The position numbers were made by a program, and so were the translations under genes. From an uncultured Prevotellaceae bacterium (lineage in GTDB: Bacteria > Bacteroidota > Bacteroidia > Bacteroidales > Bacteroidaceae), in contig CACXYH010000009.1 of NCBI GenBank assembly GCA_902771785.1, positions 62,001 through 126,000 of the forward strand: DNA of 64,000 bases, read 5' to 3'. Shown piece by piece: positions 7,767 through 15,466 of this stretch. How positions within the stretch are numbered: the first letter of the stretch is position 1; each line of letters starts with the position of its first letter. Below the pieces are notes generated by a model. The model saw nothing but the letters and a program-made list of their open reading frames with translations. It made no database searches and had not been told where the DNA came from.

Positions 7767-10700
7767 TTACTTGATGTACTTCACGCCCCGCTTGACCTTA
7801 ATGCCCGGCGTATTGTCAGAGGTGGGTCGGCCAGACAGGTCATACACCCGCTGGTCTTCCTCTGCGTCGCGCAGCAGCGGCGAAACCGACGAGGCAGACA
7901 GCTCGCTCCTGTAGAGCCGGAAGTTGTCAACCTTGAACCAAGTTTCTGCAGGCGCGTCCGATGTGGCTACTCCGATGTCCATCGTCTTGCTTTTACCCTC
8001 TACCGTAAACGCCACATAGATGGTCTGCAGAGGATAGTCGTCGCCAGTCCCCGCTATGCACTGGTCTTTGAAGTAGCCATTGTCGGTGCCCGCAAAGACC
8101 CGCTGATTGCCCAGGCGCACGGCATTGCTGCGATTGGAAGCATGCATGTCGACGCTGAGCACATACTTACCCTCGGGCAGCGTGACGCTCTGTGATAGCG
8201 TGACGCCAGTGCTGGTACCGTTCCACACGCCAAAAAGATGGTTGCCGTCAGTAGGATTGTCGTCCCAGGTGTTCTTTACGTTGATGCCATACCAGGCCAA
8301 TGCCGTGGTGCTCAGTTTCCACGACTGCGGCACCTTCGTCACGTTGCCGGTATTGCCGTCGGCCTCGAACGAAGCGTTCCTGATGTATGTGTTGGTGACG
8401 TCGGCGCCAAGCTCTTCCTTGTTCACTTCCTTGCAGTCTTTCGTCAGCCGCAAGTAATACACGCCCGGACAGAGGGTGCCCTGGTCAGCCTGTATGCGGA
8501 AGGTGAGCGTCTCCTTGGCCGTGCCGTCGCTGTTGGTGCATAGCGACTTAGGCAGGGCCCACTCTTTATTGAAGAAGCCTTTGTCGTCCTGCAGGCTGAA
8601 CGACGACGGAATGGTGTAGGTGTCAATCAGCTTGCCCTCTACATAGATGGAGGCCTTGCGCCCTGCGTCAGCCGTCTGGAAACGAGCCACCAGCCCAAGA
8701 CCCTCCGTCACCTTCTCATGGTTGGTGAGCACGTACTGAATCCAGCCGCCCGCCTTGGCATCGCGATACACCTCGTCCTTGTAGGTGCCTACGGTGGAAT
8801 TATCGGAATAGCTCGTGATGCCAGCCTCCGACTGCTGTTCGCCGGTACGTATGAAGTCGATGGTGCGCCCCTCTATCTCCTCCTTGGCTTTCTCAGCCTT
8901 CGCCCAGTCGCTGTTATCATAATCCTCCTGCGTGGCCTGATACCAGTAGGTCATCACGCGGCAATGATGTATCGTGAAGAAAGGCTTCAGCGTCAGCGTG
9001 CCCCATGAGGCCCCCTCGCGGCTGGCATCAATCTCGAAGTGGAGGGGCGCCAGCGGCGTGATCCTGCTCAGGACGTCGGCCCTGTCGCCAATGAGCAGCG
9101 GTGCCGAGGCCAGCGACCTCGTGGTTGTGTAGGAGTCTTCAGCATGTCCCATGCGTTCGCCTTCAGCATATTCGTGCGTCAGCTGCTCATAGTCGGCGGC
9201 GGCAGGGTCGGCCGACGTGGTGGGAGCCGCCAGTAGAATGGGGCCATACTTGAAGGCAATGTAGTCTTTCAGGTTGGGGCATTGCTCGTATCGCAGCGTC
9301 ATGGGCAGCCGCACCGTCACCACGTCGCCCGCCTTCCACGTACGACTGATGTAGCAGTAGCCGTCGGCCATTTTCAGGTCGGTGGCCGCAACGGTGCTGC
9401 CATTGATGCTGACAGCGAAGTCGCTGCCCGCCCACGACGGCTTGCGGATGGCCATGGTAAACGCTGCGTCGCGGTCAATGGTCAGCCTGGTCTGCTCCTC
9501 GTAGGGGAACGTCGTCTCCTGCGTCAGCGCAAAGTATTCGTTCTCCAGTTTGGAAGGAGTGAAGAGATTGACAAAGAGCACGTCGGCCCCCTCGTGCGTG
9601 TAAACGAAGTGCCCATACTTGGAATGGTTCTCCATGCCCGTGCCCACGCAGCACCACATATCCTGGTTCACCTTACTATAAATGCGGTATGCCTGCGGAC
9701 GCAGCGGCGTGAAGTAGACGTAGCCACCGGTTTCCCCGTCAATCGTAGAGAGGATGTGGTTGTACATGGTGTTCTCATAGAAGTCGGCGTACTTGCTGCT
9801 GTGCGTGGCGTCGAAGAGCATCTCCGACAGCTTCAGCATGTTGTTCGAGTTGCAGCTTTCGGGGCCGTTGCATTCGTTGACGTAGCGGCTGGCAGCCGAT
9901 GCCGCCATGAACCACTCGTTCATGGAGTTGCCGCCGATGCACACCGTGCGGTGGCTTGCCACGTCGGTCCAGAAGTTCCTGGCGGCCGCAGCATAGGTCT
10001 TCATGCTGGCATCTTCCTCGGCAATGCGCTCAAACCCGATGTACTTCGGCACCTGGGTGTTGGCGTGCCGGTTGTCGAGGAACGAGGTGTTGACGCTCTG
10101 CATTCCGCTGACCATGGTGGCATGACTGTATTTCTTGGCTGCGGCAAGGTATTTGGCCTCGCCCGTCAGCTTGTAGGCATCGGCCAGCACCTCGTTCACG
10201 CCGCCGTGCTCCGTGTCGAGAATGCGCTGCATGGTGGCATTGTCGAACTTCGCCACCAGATTGACAGCCCAGTCACACAGCTTGACGAACATCGGCTTCG
10301 CCACGGCTGCCGTCGCTTCGTCGCCATAAAGGCAGGCATCGCGCAGACCAGCCATCACCTTGTGCTGCACATAGAACGGCACGTTACCGCGTGCGCTCTC
10401 AAGCTGTGTCATCCTGCCGGCATAGAGGTCTGTCCATAACGCATTGCTGGGATAGCCGCCTATGTAGCCGCGCAGGCCCGAGGTGTTCGTGTCGAAGCGG
10501 TCCTGACAGTCTTTCATCACCTTCAGCATGTAGTCCATGCGGGCTTTCAGCAGCGCCTTCGTCTCGCTTTCATGGCAGGCTGCATAGGCCAGCGCCAGGG
10601 CCGAGAGGTAGTGGCCGCCCACGTGTCCGTCGAGCCGGAAGGAGCCAGAGCCCCAGTTGTCGAAGTTTGGGTGCCGTTGCGTCCAGCCGGCATAGTCGCC

Positions 10701-10925
10701 GGTGTTCAGGCCAGCCTGCCGCACGAAGGGCGTCAGCAGCCTGTCTACGTCGTAGGCCAGCAGCGTCTTGAAGTTCAGGTCTTGCGCATCCTTGAGCGGA
10801 CCGTTTGTGATGGTCACCTCGCTGAGGTCGAAGTGTTGCGGATAGATTTCGTGCTGTGCCTGCGTCTGCAGGGGTTGCGAGAGCGCCAGAGCGCAGCAGA
10901 GGGAATAAAGTGTGAGTCGGTTCAT
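7767..10925 (-). CDS. Secreted GH127/GH146-type beta-L-arabinofuranosidase
   Basis: A 1052-residue secreted enzyme of the DUF1680 / GH127-GH146 clan, which removes beta-L-arabinofuranose from arabinan or arabinose-containing glycans. The sequence has a signal peptide (MNRLTLYSLCCALALSQP...), the family opening ITNGPLKDAQDLNFKTLLAY, an (alpha/alpha)6 barrel with HGGVNEVLADAYKLTG, and the cysteine-containing active-site segment MWCCVGTGMENHSKYG. Post-barrel beta-sandwich domains follow. The last about 35 residues (YDLSGRP...GIKVKRGVKYIK) form a short tail seen on many Prevotella secreted proteins. The start at 10925 is chosen because the -7 box lies at 10955-10962, upstream of it but downstream of the longer ATG at 10967. 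Confidence 0.9.
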   Translation of the reverse strand: MNRLTLYSLCCALALSQPLQTQAQHEIYPQHFDLSEVTITNGPLKDAQDLNFKTLLAYDVDRLLTPFVRQAGLNTGDYAGWTQRHPNFDNWGSGSFRLDGHVGGHYLSALALAYAACHESETKALLKARMDYMLKVMKDCQDRFDTNTSGLRGYIGGYPSNALWTDLYAGRMTQLESARGNVPFYVQHKVMAGLRDACLYGDEATAAVAKPMFVKLCDWAVNLVAKFDNATMQRILDTEHGGVNEVLADAYKLTGEAKYLAAAKKYSHATMVSGMQSVNTSFLDNRHANTQVPKYIGFERIAEEDASMKTYAAAARNFWTDVASHRTVCIGGNSMNEWFMAASAASRYVNECNGPESCNSNNMLKLSEMLFDATHSSKYADFYENTMYNHILSTIDGETGGYVYFTPLRPQAYRIYSKVNQDMWCCVGTGMENHSKYGHFVYTHEGADVLFVNLFTPSKLENEYFALTQETTFPYEEQTRLTIDRDAAFTMAIRKPSWAGSDFAVSINGSTVAATDLKMADGYCYISRTWKAGDVVTVRLPMTLRYEQCPNLKDYIAFKYGPILLAAPTTSADPAAADYEQLTHEYAEGERMGHAEDSYTTTRSLASAPLLIGDRADVLSRITPLAPLHFEIDASREGASWGTLTLKPFFTIHHCRVMTYWYQATQEDYDNSDWAKAEKAKEEIEGRTIDFIRTGEQQSEAGITSYSDNSTVGTYKDEVYRDAKAGGWIQYVLTNHEKVTEGLGLVARFQTADAGRKASIYVEGKLIDTYTIPSSFSLQDDKGFFNKEWALPKSLCTNSDGTAKETLTFRIQADQGTLCPGVYYLRLTKDCKEVNKEELGADVTNTYIRNASFEADGNTGNVTKVPQSWKLSTTALAWYGINVKNTWDDNPTDGNHLFGVWNGTSTGVTLSQSVTLPEGKYVLSVDMHASNRSNAVRLGNQRVFAGTDNGYFKDQCIAGTGDDYPLQTIYVAFTVEGKSKTMDIGVATSDAPAETWFKVDNFRLYRSELSASSVSPLLRDAEEDQRVYDLSGRPTSDNTPGIKVKRGVKYIK

Positions 10926-10954
10926 CTTGTAGTTAGCTATTTGTTTACTGCGGG

Positions 10955-10962
10955 CAAATATA
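10955..10962 (-). promoter_or_regulatory. -7 box of the GH127/146 gene promoter
   Basis: On the minus strand TATATTTG matches TAnnTTTG, 30 bp before the chosen ATG at 10925. Its position excludes the longer start at 10967. Confidence 0.55.
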
Positions 10963-11060
10963 CGCAAAAAACTTCAATCCAGCCCTCGTCCGACTGTTAA
11001 GATTAGATAAAAAGCAGCACCTGCTCGAGCGGCGAGGGTCTTACCCAGGATTTTTTTTCG

Positions 11061-11068
11061 TACCTTTG
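11061..11068 (+). promoter_or_regulatory. -7 box of the thioredoxin-lipoprotein gene promoter
   Basis: TACCTTTG follows a T-rich run and lies 46 bp before the ATG at 11115. The -33 element is not convincing. Confidence 0.55.
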
Positions 11069-11114
11069 CCGTCCATAAACACATGATGACTAACTATAAG
11101 CGTAATAAACCGTT

Positions 11115-13145
11115 ATGAAGAAGAAGACTATCATTACTTCCTTTTTGTTTTCAGTGCTGACTTTTATACTTTGCGGATGCACTGGCGACGGCATCACTGA
11201 CACCTACTGGCGCAACGACAAGACGGGCGACTGGCTGATTGGTGTGACAGAAGACAAAGTGATATACGACTGCAAGGTGTGGGACATCGCATCGAAGAAC
11301 GGCAACGACGGGACGTATACCATCCTGGCTGAATGTGGAGCAGACATGCTCAACATCACGCTCGGCGGCGAACAGGGCGACAAGCGGACCATCACCATCG
11401 GCGGCCAGCAGTTCGACTGCAGCATGATTGATGGCTGGCATCTGTCCGACTACCCTGAGAAAGACACCACAGCCTTTGCCGACAACCACTATGCTGTGGG
11501 CGACAGCGTGACCATCGAAGGATGGGTACGGCCCATCTCAATGCCTGGCATCATCAGGAAAATAGAGAAGAAACTCGGCAAGAACATCAAGAACGAGGTG
11601 ACCGCGGGGATGGCGGCCAACATCTTTGCTGACGAAGAATGGACATTCACCGTGCCGATAGACTCTTGTGGACGCTTCACGATTAAAGTGCCCGTAGAGA
11701 ACACCACGTCGTTCTATCTGACCTATCACGATAGGTCGGCAAAAGTCGTGGCAGAACCTAACGAGACGTATTTCCTAACAATTGACCCATTGGCAGGCAA
11801 GATGCTATTCATGGGCAAGAACGCCCGCCTGCAGAACGAGGTGAATGCCCACCGATTCGAGCCGGTACATTATGGAATGGAGAGGCTGAGGGAGATTGGC
11901 AATGTCATGGCCATCCTCGACACCGTCAGGACACAGACGAGCGAAAAGATGCAGGAACTGTACGCCTTGTGCCATGAGCACCCGACGCTGTCGGAAAGGT
12001 ATCGCACCTATTGTCGGAACAGAATCATCATCAACGATGCATACCATTTGACGCAGGGCATGTATCTGGCCCCCAACGACGAGGCACCCGAAGCATACAA
12101 CAAGGTGGTTGACGAAAATTATTGGCGTAAGCTCGCAGAGCCTTACACGATGGAAGCCTGGGAATTCACCCACTTCTTCAACGATTATGGCTACCAACTA
12201 CAGAGGAAAGCTCAGAGCAAGATTGACTACAAGCTGAAGTGGATCATGGAGTTAGCCGAGCAGGATGGCATCGTCAGCCTGTCAGCCAAGGACAGAGAAG
12301 CCATCAGACTGTATGACGAGGCTTTCCCTGCCTTCAATGAGAAATACCGCCACGCCCCCGACAGCTTGCGGCAAGCTATCGACGAGGAGTTCCAGAAGAA
12401 CGACTTCGCGAAGGCTGTCAAAGAGATAACCAGCCGCAAGGGCTACCAAGAATATGCCAACACCAAGTTCATGATGCGCGAATTGGCGTATATCCTGCCG
12501 GAGATGAACGCCTGCGGATGGACGGAGACGATACAGGACCTCTTCCTCTGTCGCTATTTCTGCCATGCGCTCAGAAACACATACAAGCCGCTCGGCAAAC
12601 CTGTACTCGACTTTGCCGACGCACATATCCACACGCCCGGCGCACTGAATGCTGTGCATGTCCTGAACAACAAGTATGAGCAACTGAACAACTACATGGT
12701 GGAAAATGCAGACAACTTCATGTCGAACGATGCGGTAAAGGACATGACCGAGGGTGAGAAGATATTCCGGAAGATAATAGAACCCTACAAAGGCAGAATC
12801 ATCATCCTCGATGTTTGGGGCACCTGGTGCGGCCCCTGCAAGGCTGCCCTCGCCCACTCGCAGGAGGAATACGAGCGACTGAAGGACTTCGACGTCGTCT
12901 ACCTCTATCTGGCCAACGACTCGCCGGAGGAATCCTGGAAGAACGTCATCAAAGAATATAAAGTGATGGGCGACAATGTGGTGCACTACAACCTGCCTGC
13001 CGACCAGCAGACAGCGGTCGAAGACTTCTTGGGCGTTCAGGCTTACCCCTCGTACAGGCTCATTGATCGCAAAGGCCAGATACTCGACGTGATAGGCTTC
13101 CCCCTCAACATCGACGCGCTGCCCGGCCTGCTGGAAAATCTTTAG
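11115..13145 (+). CDS. Thioredoxin-fold (TlpA/DsbE-like) lipoprotein
   Basis: A 676-residue lipoprotein. The signal sequence ends in the lipobox LCGC with lipid-modified C22, followed by TGDG. An N-terminal beta-rich region (about 25-230) is of the type often found before Bacteroidetes TlpA-like thioredoxins. A helical middle follows (about 230-540), and then a C-terminal thioredoxin domain with active-site W-C572-G-P-C575 and the cis-proline neighbourhood VQAYPSYRLI. It is predicted to reduce or exchange disulfides in the periplasm. Such proteins are abundant in Bacteroidales and their substrates are mostly unknown. It is monocistronic: the promoter is directly upstream and a gene-free repeat region lies downstream. 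Confidence 0.88.
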   Translation: MKKKTIITSFLFSVLTFILCGCTGDGITDTYWRNDKTGDWLIGVTEDKVIYDCKVWDIASKNGNDGTYTILAECGADMLNITLGGEQGDKRTITIGGQQFDCSMIDGWHLSDYPEKDTTAFADNHYAVGDSVTIEGWVRPISMPGIIRKIEKKLGKNIKNEVTAGMAANIFADEEWTFTVPIDSCGRFTIKVPVENTTSFYLTYHDRSAKVVAEPNETYFLTIDPLAGKMLFMGKNARLQNEVNAHRFEPVHYGMERLREIGNVMAILDTVRTQTSEKMQELYALCHEHPTLSERYRTYCRNRIIINDAYHLTQGMYLAPNDEAPEAYNKVVDENYWRKLAEPYTMEAWEFTHFFNDYGYQLQRKAQSKIDYKLKWIMELAEQDGIVSLSAKDREAIRLYDEAFPAFNEKYRHAPDSLRQAIDEEFQKNDFAKAVKEITSRKGYQEYANTKFMMRELAYILPEMNACGWTETIQDLFLCRYFCHALRNTYKPLGKPVLDFADAHIHTPGALNAVHVLNNKYEQLNNYMVENADNFMSNDAVKDMTEGEKIFRKIIEPYKGRIIILDVWGTWCGPCKAALAHSQEEYERLKDFDVVYLYLANDSPEESWKNVIKEYKVMGDNVVHYNLPADQQTAVEDFLGVQAYPSYRLIDRKGQILDVIGFPLNIDALPGLLENL

Positions 13146-13253
13146 GCGGAAGCAACGCTACCATGGCTGTTCCTGATGCACGCACATGCTATTGGATATC
13201 CTCCATCATCGAATGTGGTCAATTTGACTCATGCCCACGGAAAAGATATTTTT

Positions 13254-13301
13254 GTGCGTGCGTGCATGCAACTATATATATAAGTGCATGCACGCACGCA
13301 C
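13254..13301. repeat. Perfect 17-bp-arm palindrome A with AT loop
   Basis: Arms 13254-13270 and 13285-13301 are perfectly complementary (GTGCGTGCGTGCATGCA on the left) around a 14-nt loop containing TATATATATA. It is flanked by agatatttttGT on the left and ACatttataccgcc on the right. The same flanks and loop type occur in palindrome B at 13540-13587. Neither strand has a T-tract directly after the stem, so it is not a standard terminator. Confidence 0.8.
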
Positions 13302-13338
13302 ATTTATACCGCCACGAAAAAAGGGCGCAGCGGGTCAC

Positions 13339-13492
13339 TTCGACCATGCTGAAGGGGAACTTTGACTATGGCGAAGGGGAACTTTGACCATGCCGAAGTG
13401 CCGCTTCAACCATGCCAAAGGGGCACTTCAACCACGCTGAAGGGGAACTTCAACAATGCCAAAGGGACTCCGCAGCAATGTCAAAAAAAGTT
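13339..13492. repeat. Tandem array of 22-bp units (about 7 copies)
   Basis: Seven diverged units of exactly 22 bp start at 13339, 13361, 13383, 13405, 13427, 13449 and 13471. The consensus is close to ttcaaccatgccgaagggga plus ac. The dyad GAAG-n5-CTTC recurs across unit junctions. The last two units are decayed. The period is not a multiple of three, so it is not a coding repeat. Together with palindromes A and B it fills the 521-bp gap between the thioredoxin-lipoprotein gene and trmN6; I see no gene or RNA signature there. Confidence 0.85.
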
Positions 13493-13539
13493 GATGCGAC
13501 AAGAGACAAAACAGGGTTTTGCCGCGAACAGATTTTTTT

Positions 13540-13587
13540 GTCTGTTGTCGGATCCACTATTATATATATAGTGGACCGACAACAGAC
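13540..13587. repeat. 20-bp-arm palindrome B with AT loop
   Basis: Arms 13540-13560 and 13568-13587 are complementary over 20 bp with one bulged A, around the loop TATATAT. The left flank agatttttttGT and right flank ACatttaaatcgcc closely match those of palindrome A, although the arm sequences are unrelated. Confidence 0.8.
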
Positions 13588-13666
13588 ATTTAAATCGCCC
13601 GGTTTTTGGAAAAACGAGGGAACGGCCTGCTGTATGAAAAAATGACGGGAAACAACTTCAAAAACG

Positions 13667-14359
13667 TCAGAGATAGAAGTCGTGCGTGAGCTGCTGATAC
13701 CAGGGAGCACGCTGTCGTGGGGCCAGCTCGATGACGCCCTCTGTCAGCTCGACGGCCTCAGGCGCATGCTTGCGGAAGGCAAGCAGATAGCGGCGGGGAG
13801 CCTTGCGCGGCGTAGTGCGTACGGCGCACTCACGGCTCTTGAAGAAGCCTGCCAACAAAGCCTCGCTCTCCAGTCGCTGCTTGCAGTCGGCAGGGATGAC
13901 GAGCGAGAACTCGCCCGCCTCGTCGAGCATTCGGCTGGCCGACTGCATCAGCTCGCGATACGACAAGGAGGCGGTGTGGCGGGCCAGCGTGCGCTGCTCG
14001 TCGGGACACTCGAGCGACTGCTCGAAATAAGGGGGATTGGACACGATGGCATCGAACGTGCCCTGCATCGCCTGGCAGGCCTTCTGCAGAATGGTGATGC
14101 GCTGCGCGAAGGGCGAGCTGTCGACATTGATAACCGACTGACGAACAGCGGCTTCATCGATGTCTATTCCAGTAACCTGTGCCTGGGGAAAGCGCTGTGC
14201 CATCATGAGCGCAATGAGCCCTGTGCCGGTGCCTACGTCGAGTATGCGCTCCCCTCCCCTGGCCCATGCGCCGAGCAGGGTGCCGTCGGTGCCCACCTTC
14301 ATGGCGCAAAGTTCTTGGCGCACGAGGAACTGCTTGAAGCGGAAGCTGTCGTTAGGCAT
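13667..14359 (-). CDS. trmN6: tRNA1(Val) A37 N6-methyltransferase-like protein
   Basis: A 230-residue class I SAM-dependent N6-adenine methyltransferase of the TrmN6/YfiC family, which methylates A37 of tRNA1(Val). The SAM-binding loop is LDVGTGTGLIALMMAQ (about 40-55), an acidic ribose-binding residue lies in VTGIDIDE, and the catalytic NPPY motif appears in VSNPPYFEQS (about 110). The N-terminal FRFKQFLVRQELCAMKVGTD is typical of the family. It is 9 bp downstream of the LuxR-type regulator gene on the same strand, so the two are probably co-transcribed. Confidence 0.88.
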   Translation of the reverse strand: MPNDSFRFKQFLVRQELCAMKVGTDGTLLGAWARGGERILDVGTGTGLIALMMAQRFPQAQVTGIDIDEAAVRQSVINVDSSPFAQRITILQKACQAMQGTFDAIVSNPPYFEQSLECPDEQRTLARHTASLSYRELMQSASRMLDEAGEFSLVIPADCKQRLESEALLAGFFKSRECAVRTTPRKAPRRYLLAFRKHAPEAVELTEGVIELAPRQRAPWYQQLTHDFYL

Positions 14360-14368
14360 GGGGAGGCG

Positions 14369-15328
14369 TCAGAGTTTCACGCTCGAAATGTCGACCAGAC
14401 CATTGATGATGGCATAGATGGTGAGGCCTGCGGGCGAGTGGATCTGCAGTTTGCGGGCAATGTTGCGGCGGTGCGTAATCACGGTGTTGATGGAGATGCA
14501 CAGGTGGTCGGCTATCTCCTTGTTGGCCATACCCTGCACCAGGGCCACAATCACGTCTTTCTCGCGGTCGGAAAGGGACTCGGAGTTCTGTCCGGCCCCC
14601 TTGAACACCATGTCGCTGATGTTCTTCGTCACGTCGTTCTGCTTCGAGAGCTGCTCCAGCCGCCTGATGGCAGGCACGAAGATGTGGTCCTCGACCATGG
14701 AGTGCTGCCGCAGCCACTCCTCGTTGTCGTAGATGTCGTGGAGTGTTGCCGTGAGCTTGTTGTTGTGCAGGCCGTCGCTGGGCAGGTATTTGATGATGAG
14801 CAGCTTGAGCTCGCGCAATTTCTTGTCGGCCTCCTTGTGGTGGCGCGAGAAGGTCTCGATGCTGTATTCGGTGGGCATCTTGCCGTCGAGCAGCGCCTGC
14901 ACGTAGGGGAAGAGCGTCTTCTGCTCGTACATCATGTGGCGGCGTATTTCGTGGGCATACTCGTCGTAGAAGCGCAGGATGAGCATGGCCAGCGAGTCAT
15001 CGCCGTTGAGCGACTCTTCAAGCTCGCGGCGTATGAAGGGCAGCTGGAAGTCCAGGTAGTAGGAGTGGCTGGCGTCGAGATAGTGCATCAGCGTGGGCAC
15101 GGAGAGCTGTTCGTCGGACTCGTAGTCGCCATACCCATTAATGGTGAAGTTGACTACAGCCAGAAACGTATAGGTGTCCACGTTGTTGTCGGCGCAGGTT
15201 TCCTGCACAGTTTTGTCGCCAAAGCCAAGCGAGATGCCGAAGCTGCCCAGCATCTGTAGCAGGTCATAGTTGTCGCGGATAAGTGAAATCATCTTATCGT
15301 CGGCTTCATACATCTTCTGATTTCTCAT
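14369..15328 (-). CDS. Hemerythrin-domain LuxR-type transcriptional regulator
   Basis: A 319-residue protein. The N-terminal segment (about 20-60) resembles the start of RIC/YtfE-type di-iron proteins. A hemerythrin-like four-helix region follows (about 75-225), with likely iron ligands spread over LMHYLDASHSYY, EYAHEIRRHMMYE, SRHHKEAD and QHSMVEDH. The C-terminal LuxR/GerE helix-turn-helix (about 245-310) contains LSDREKDVIVALVQG and NKEIADHLCISINTV. The architecture suggests a cytoplasmic regulator that senses O2, NO or redox state through a di-iron site. It is transcribed divergently from the porin/imelysin/di-heme/CcsBA operon, its most likely target. The sensed signal is inferred. Confidence 0.85.
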   Translation of the reverse strand: MRNQKMYEADDKMISLIRDNYDLLQMLGSFGISLGFGDKTVQETCADNNVDTYTFLAVVNFTINGYGDYESDEQLSVPTLMHYLDASHSYYLDFQLPFIRRELEESLNGDDSLAMLILRFYDEYAHEIRRHMMYEQKTLFPYVQALLDGKMPTEYSIETFSRHHKEADKKLRELKLLIIKYLPSDGLHNNKLTATLHDIYDNEEWLRQHSMVEDHIFVPAIRRLEQLSKQNDVTKNISDMVFKGAGQNSESLSDREKDVIVALVQGMANKEIADHLCISINTVITHRRNIARKLQIHSPAGLTIYAIINGLVDISSVKL

Positions 15329-15349
15329 ATCACATATATTTTAATGGTG

Positions 15350-15357
15350 CAAAATTA
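15350..15357 (-). promoter_or_regulatory. -7 box of the LuxR-type regulator promoter
   Basis: Minus-strand TAATTTTG lies 22 bp before the ATG at 15328, with TTG 20 bp upstream of it. It is back-to-back with the porin operon promoter about 80 bp away. Confidence 0.6.
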
Positions 15358-15435
15358 GTTATTTCTGATGAAATACGCAAGAGCTGACATGCAAATTCAC
15401 CACTTTTGAGTATTGCAGGAATGGCAGAAACACAC

Positions 15436-15443
15436 TACCTTTG
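15436..15443 (+). promoter_or_regulatory. -7 box of the porin/imelysin operon promoter
   Basis: TACCTTTG with TATTG 20 bp upstream lies 23 bp before the ATG at 15467. It rules out the longer in-frame start at 15413. Confidence 0.6.
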
Positions 15444-15466
15444 CACTCGCAAATTCAAAGAAGACG

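Noticed and set aside
9282..10439. Open frame (385 codons) on the plus strand
   Set aside because: Antisense to the GH127/146 gene with no promoter or recognisable domain.
10926..10967. Longer start for the GH127/146 gene at 10967
   Set aside because: The -7 box lies downstream of that ATG, and the shorter start gives a signal peptide at the exact N-terminus.
13163..13645. Several short ORFs over the 22-bp array
   Set aside because: The 22-bp period shifts frame at each unit, and the frames have no leader or family; they arise by chance from repeats.
13682..15259. Long open frame (525 codons) on the plus strand
   Set aside because: Antisense to trmN6 and the hemerythrin-LuxR gene; composition is non-natural and no domain is recognisable.
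15413..15466. Longer start for the porin at 15413
   Set aside because: The TACCTTTG promoter box is inside this extension; the ATG at 15467 starts a proper signal peptide.
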